Assembly: GCA_024404655.1 (NCBI GenBank)
Contig: JAKSPR010000163.1
Coordinates: 1-6,694 of the forward strand
Direction of reading: 5' to 3'
Source of the DNA: Clostridia bacterium
GTDB lineage: Bacteria; Bacillota; Clostridia; Oscillospirales; CAG-272
Length of the DNA: 6,694 nucleotides
The notes beneath the pieces are model-generated. The model was not told the DNA's origin and made no database searches. It was given only the letters and a program-made list of their open reading frames with translations. Position 1 is the stretch's first letter, and every line of letters starts with the position of its first letter. Of this stretch, positions 6,678 to 6,694 are shown piece by piece. Made by a program: the position numbers and the translations under genes.

Positions 6678-6694
6678 AATACAATAAAAATCCG

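Noticed and set aside
6678..6694. Possible terminator after the last gene
   Set aside because: Only 17 A+T-rich bases are visible and they form no stem followed by a T-run; the window ends before any terminator could be judged.
1..6694. CRISPR array, tRNA or rRNA gene, insertion sequence, or phage/defence genes
   Set aside because: No regularly spaced repeats, transposase-like proteins, terminal inverted repeats or structural RNA signatures were seen; the window is almost fully coding with glycan-related proteins.

Overview
The window looks like a piece of a carbohydrate-utilisation locus from a Bacillota genome. A Clostridia gut or rumen anaerobe, perhaps in the Oscillospirales, is my best guess from codon use and protein style, but this is inference. 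The supporting signs are strong purine-rich Shine-Dalgarno sites (AAAGGAG, AAAGGA), near-consensus sigma-A promoters, a Gram-positive-style lipoprotein, and base composition near half G+C with TTA, CTA and TCA codons scarce.

Layout: two gene sets diverge from a 190-bp control region (about 3421-3611). The leftward set (minus strand) is a surface lipoprotein with a C-terminal GH16 endoglycanase domain (1741-3420). It is followed 23 bp later by a cytoplasmic DUF4091/GH123-like protein (44-1717), and 4 bp after that by the first 13 codons of what looks like a Gfo/Idh/MocA-type NAD(P)-dependent oxidoreductase (1-39, cut by the window edge). The rightward set (plus strand) is a cytoplasmic transglutaminase-like protein with an intact Cys-His-Asp triad (3612-5000). 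It is followed 21 bp later by a second, divergent DUF4091/GH123-like protein (5022-6677). The last 17 bases hold nothing recognisable, and no gene-free stretch exceeds 300 bases.

Control region: each direction has its own promoter. The rightward one is a perfect TTGACA-17-TATAAT; the leftward one is TTGCTT-17-TATAAT with an extended -10. Between the two -35 boxes lies a pair of direct repeats about 21 bp apart that could be a shared operator.

Working model (inference): the anchored GH16 enzyme cuts a beta-linked polysaccharide or glycan outside the cell. Oligosaccharides enter by a transporter not encoded here. The two cytoplasmic GH123-like proteins, the oxidoreductase and the transglutaminase-fold protein then act on the imported material. 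The transglutaminase-like member is the unexpected partner: it hints that the substrate carries an amide or peptide bond, as in a glycopeptide or other N-acylated glycan. No sugar substrate can be read from the sequence itself.
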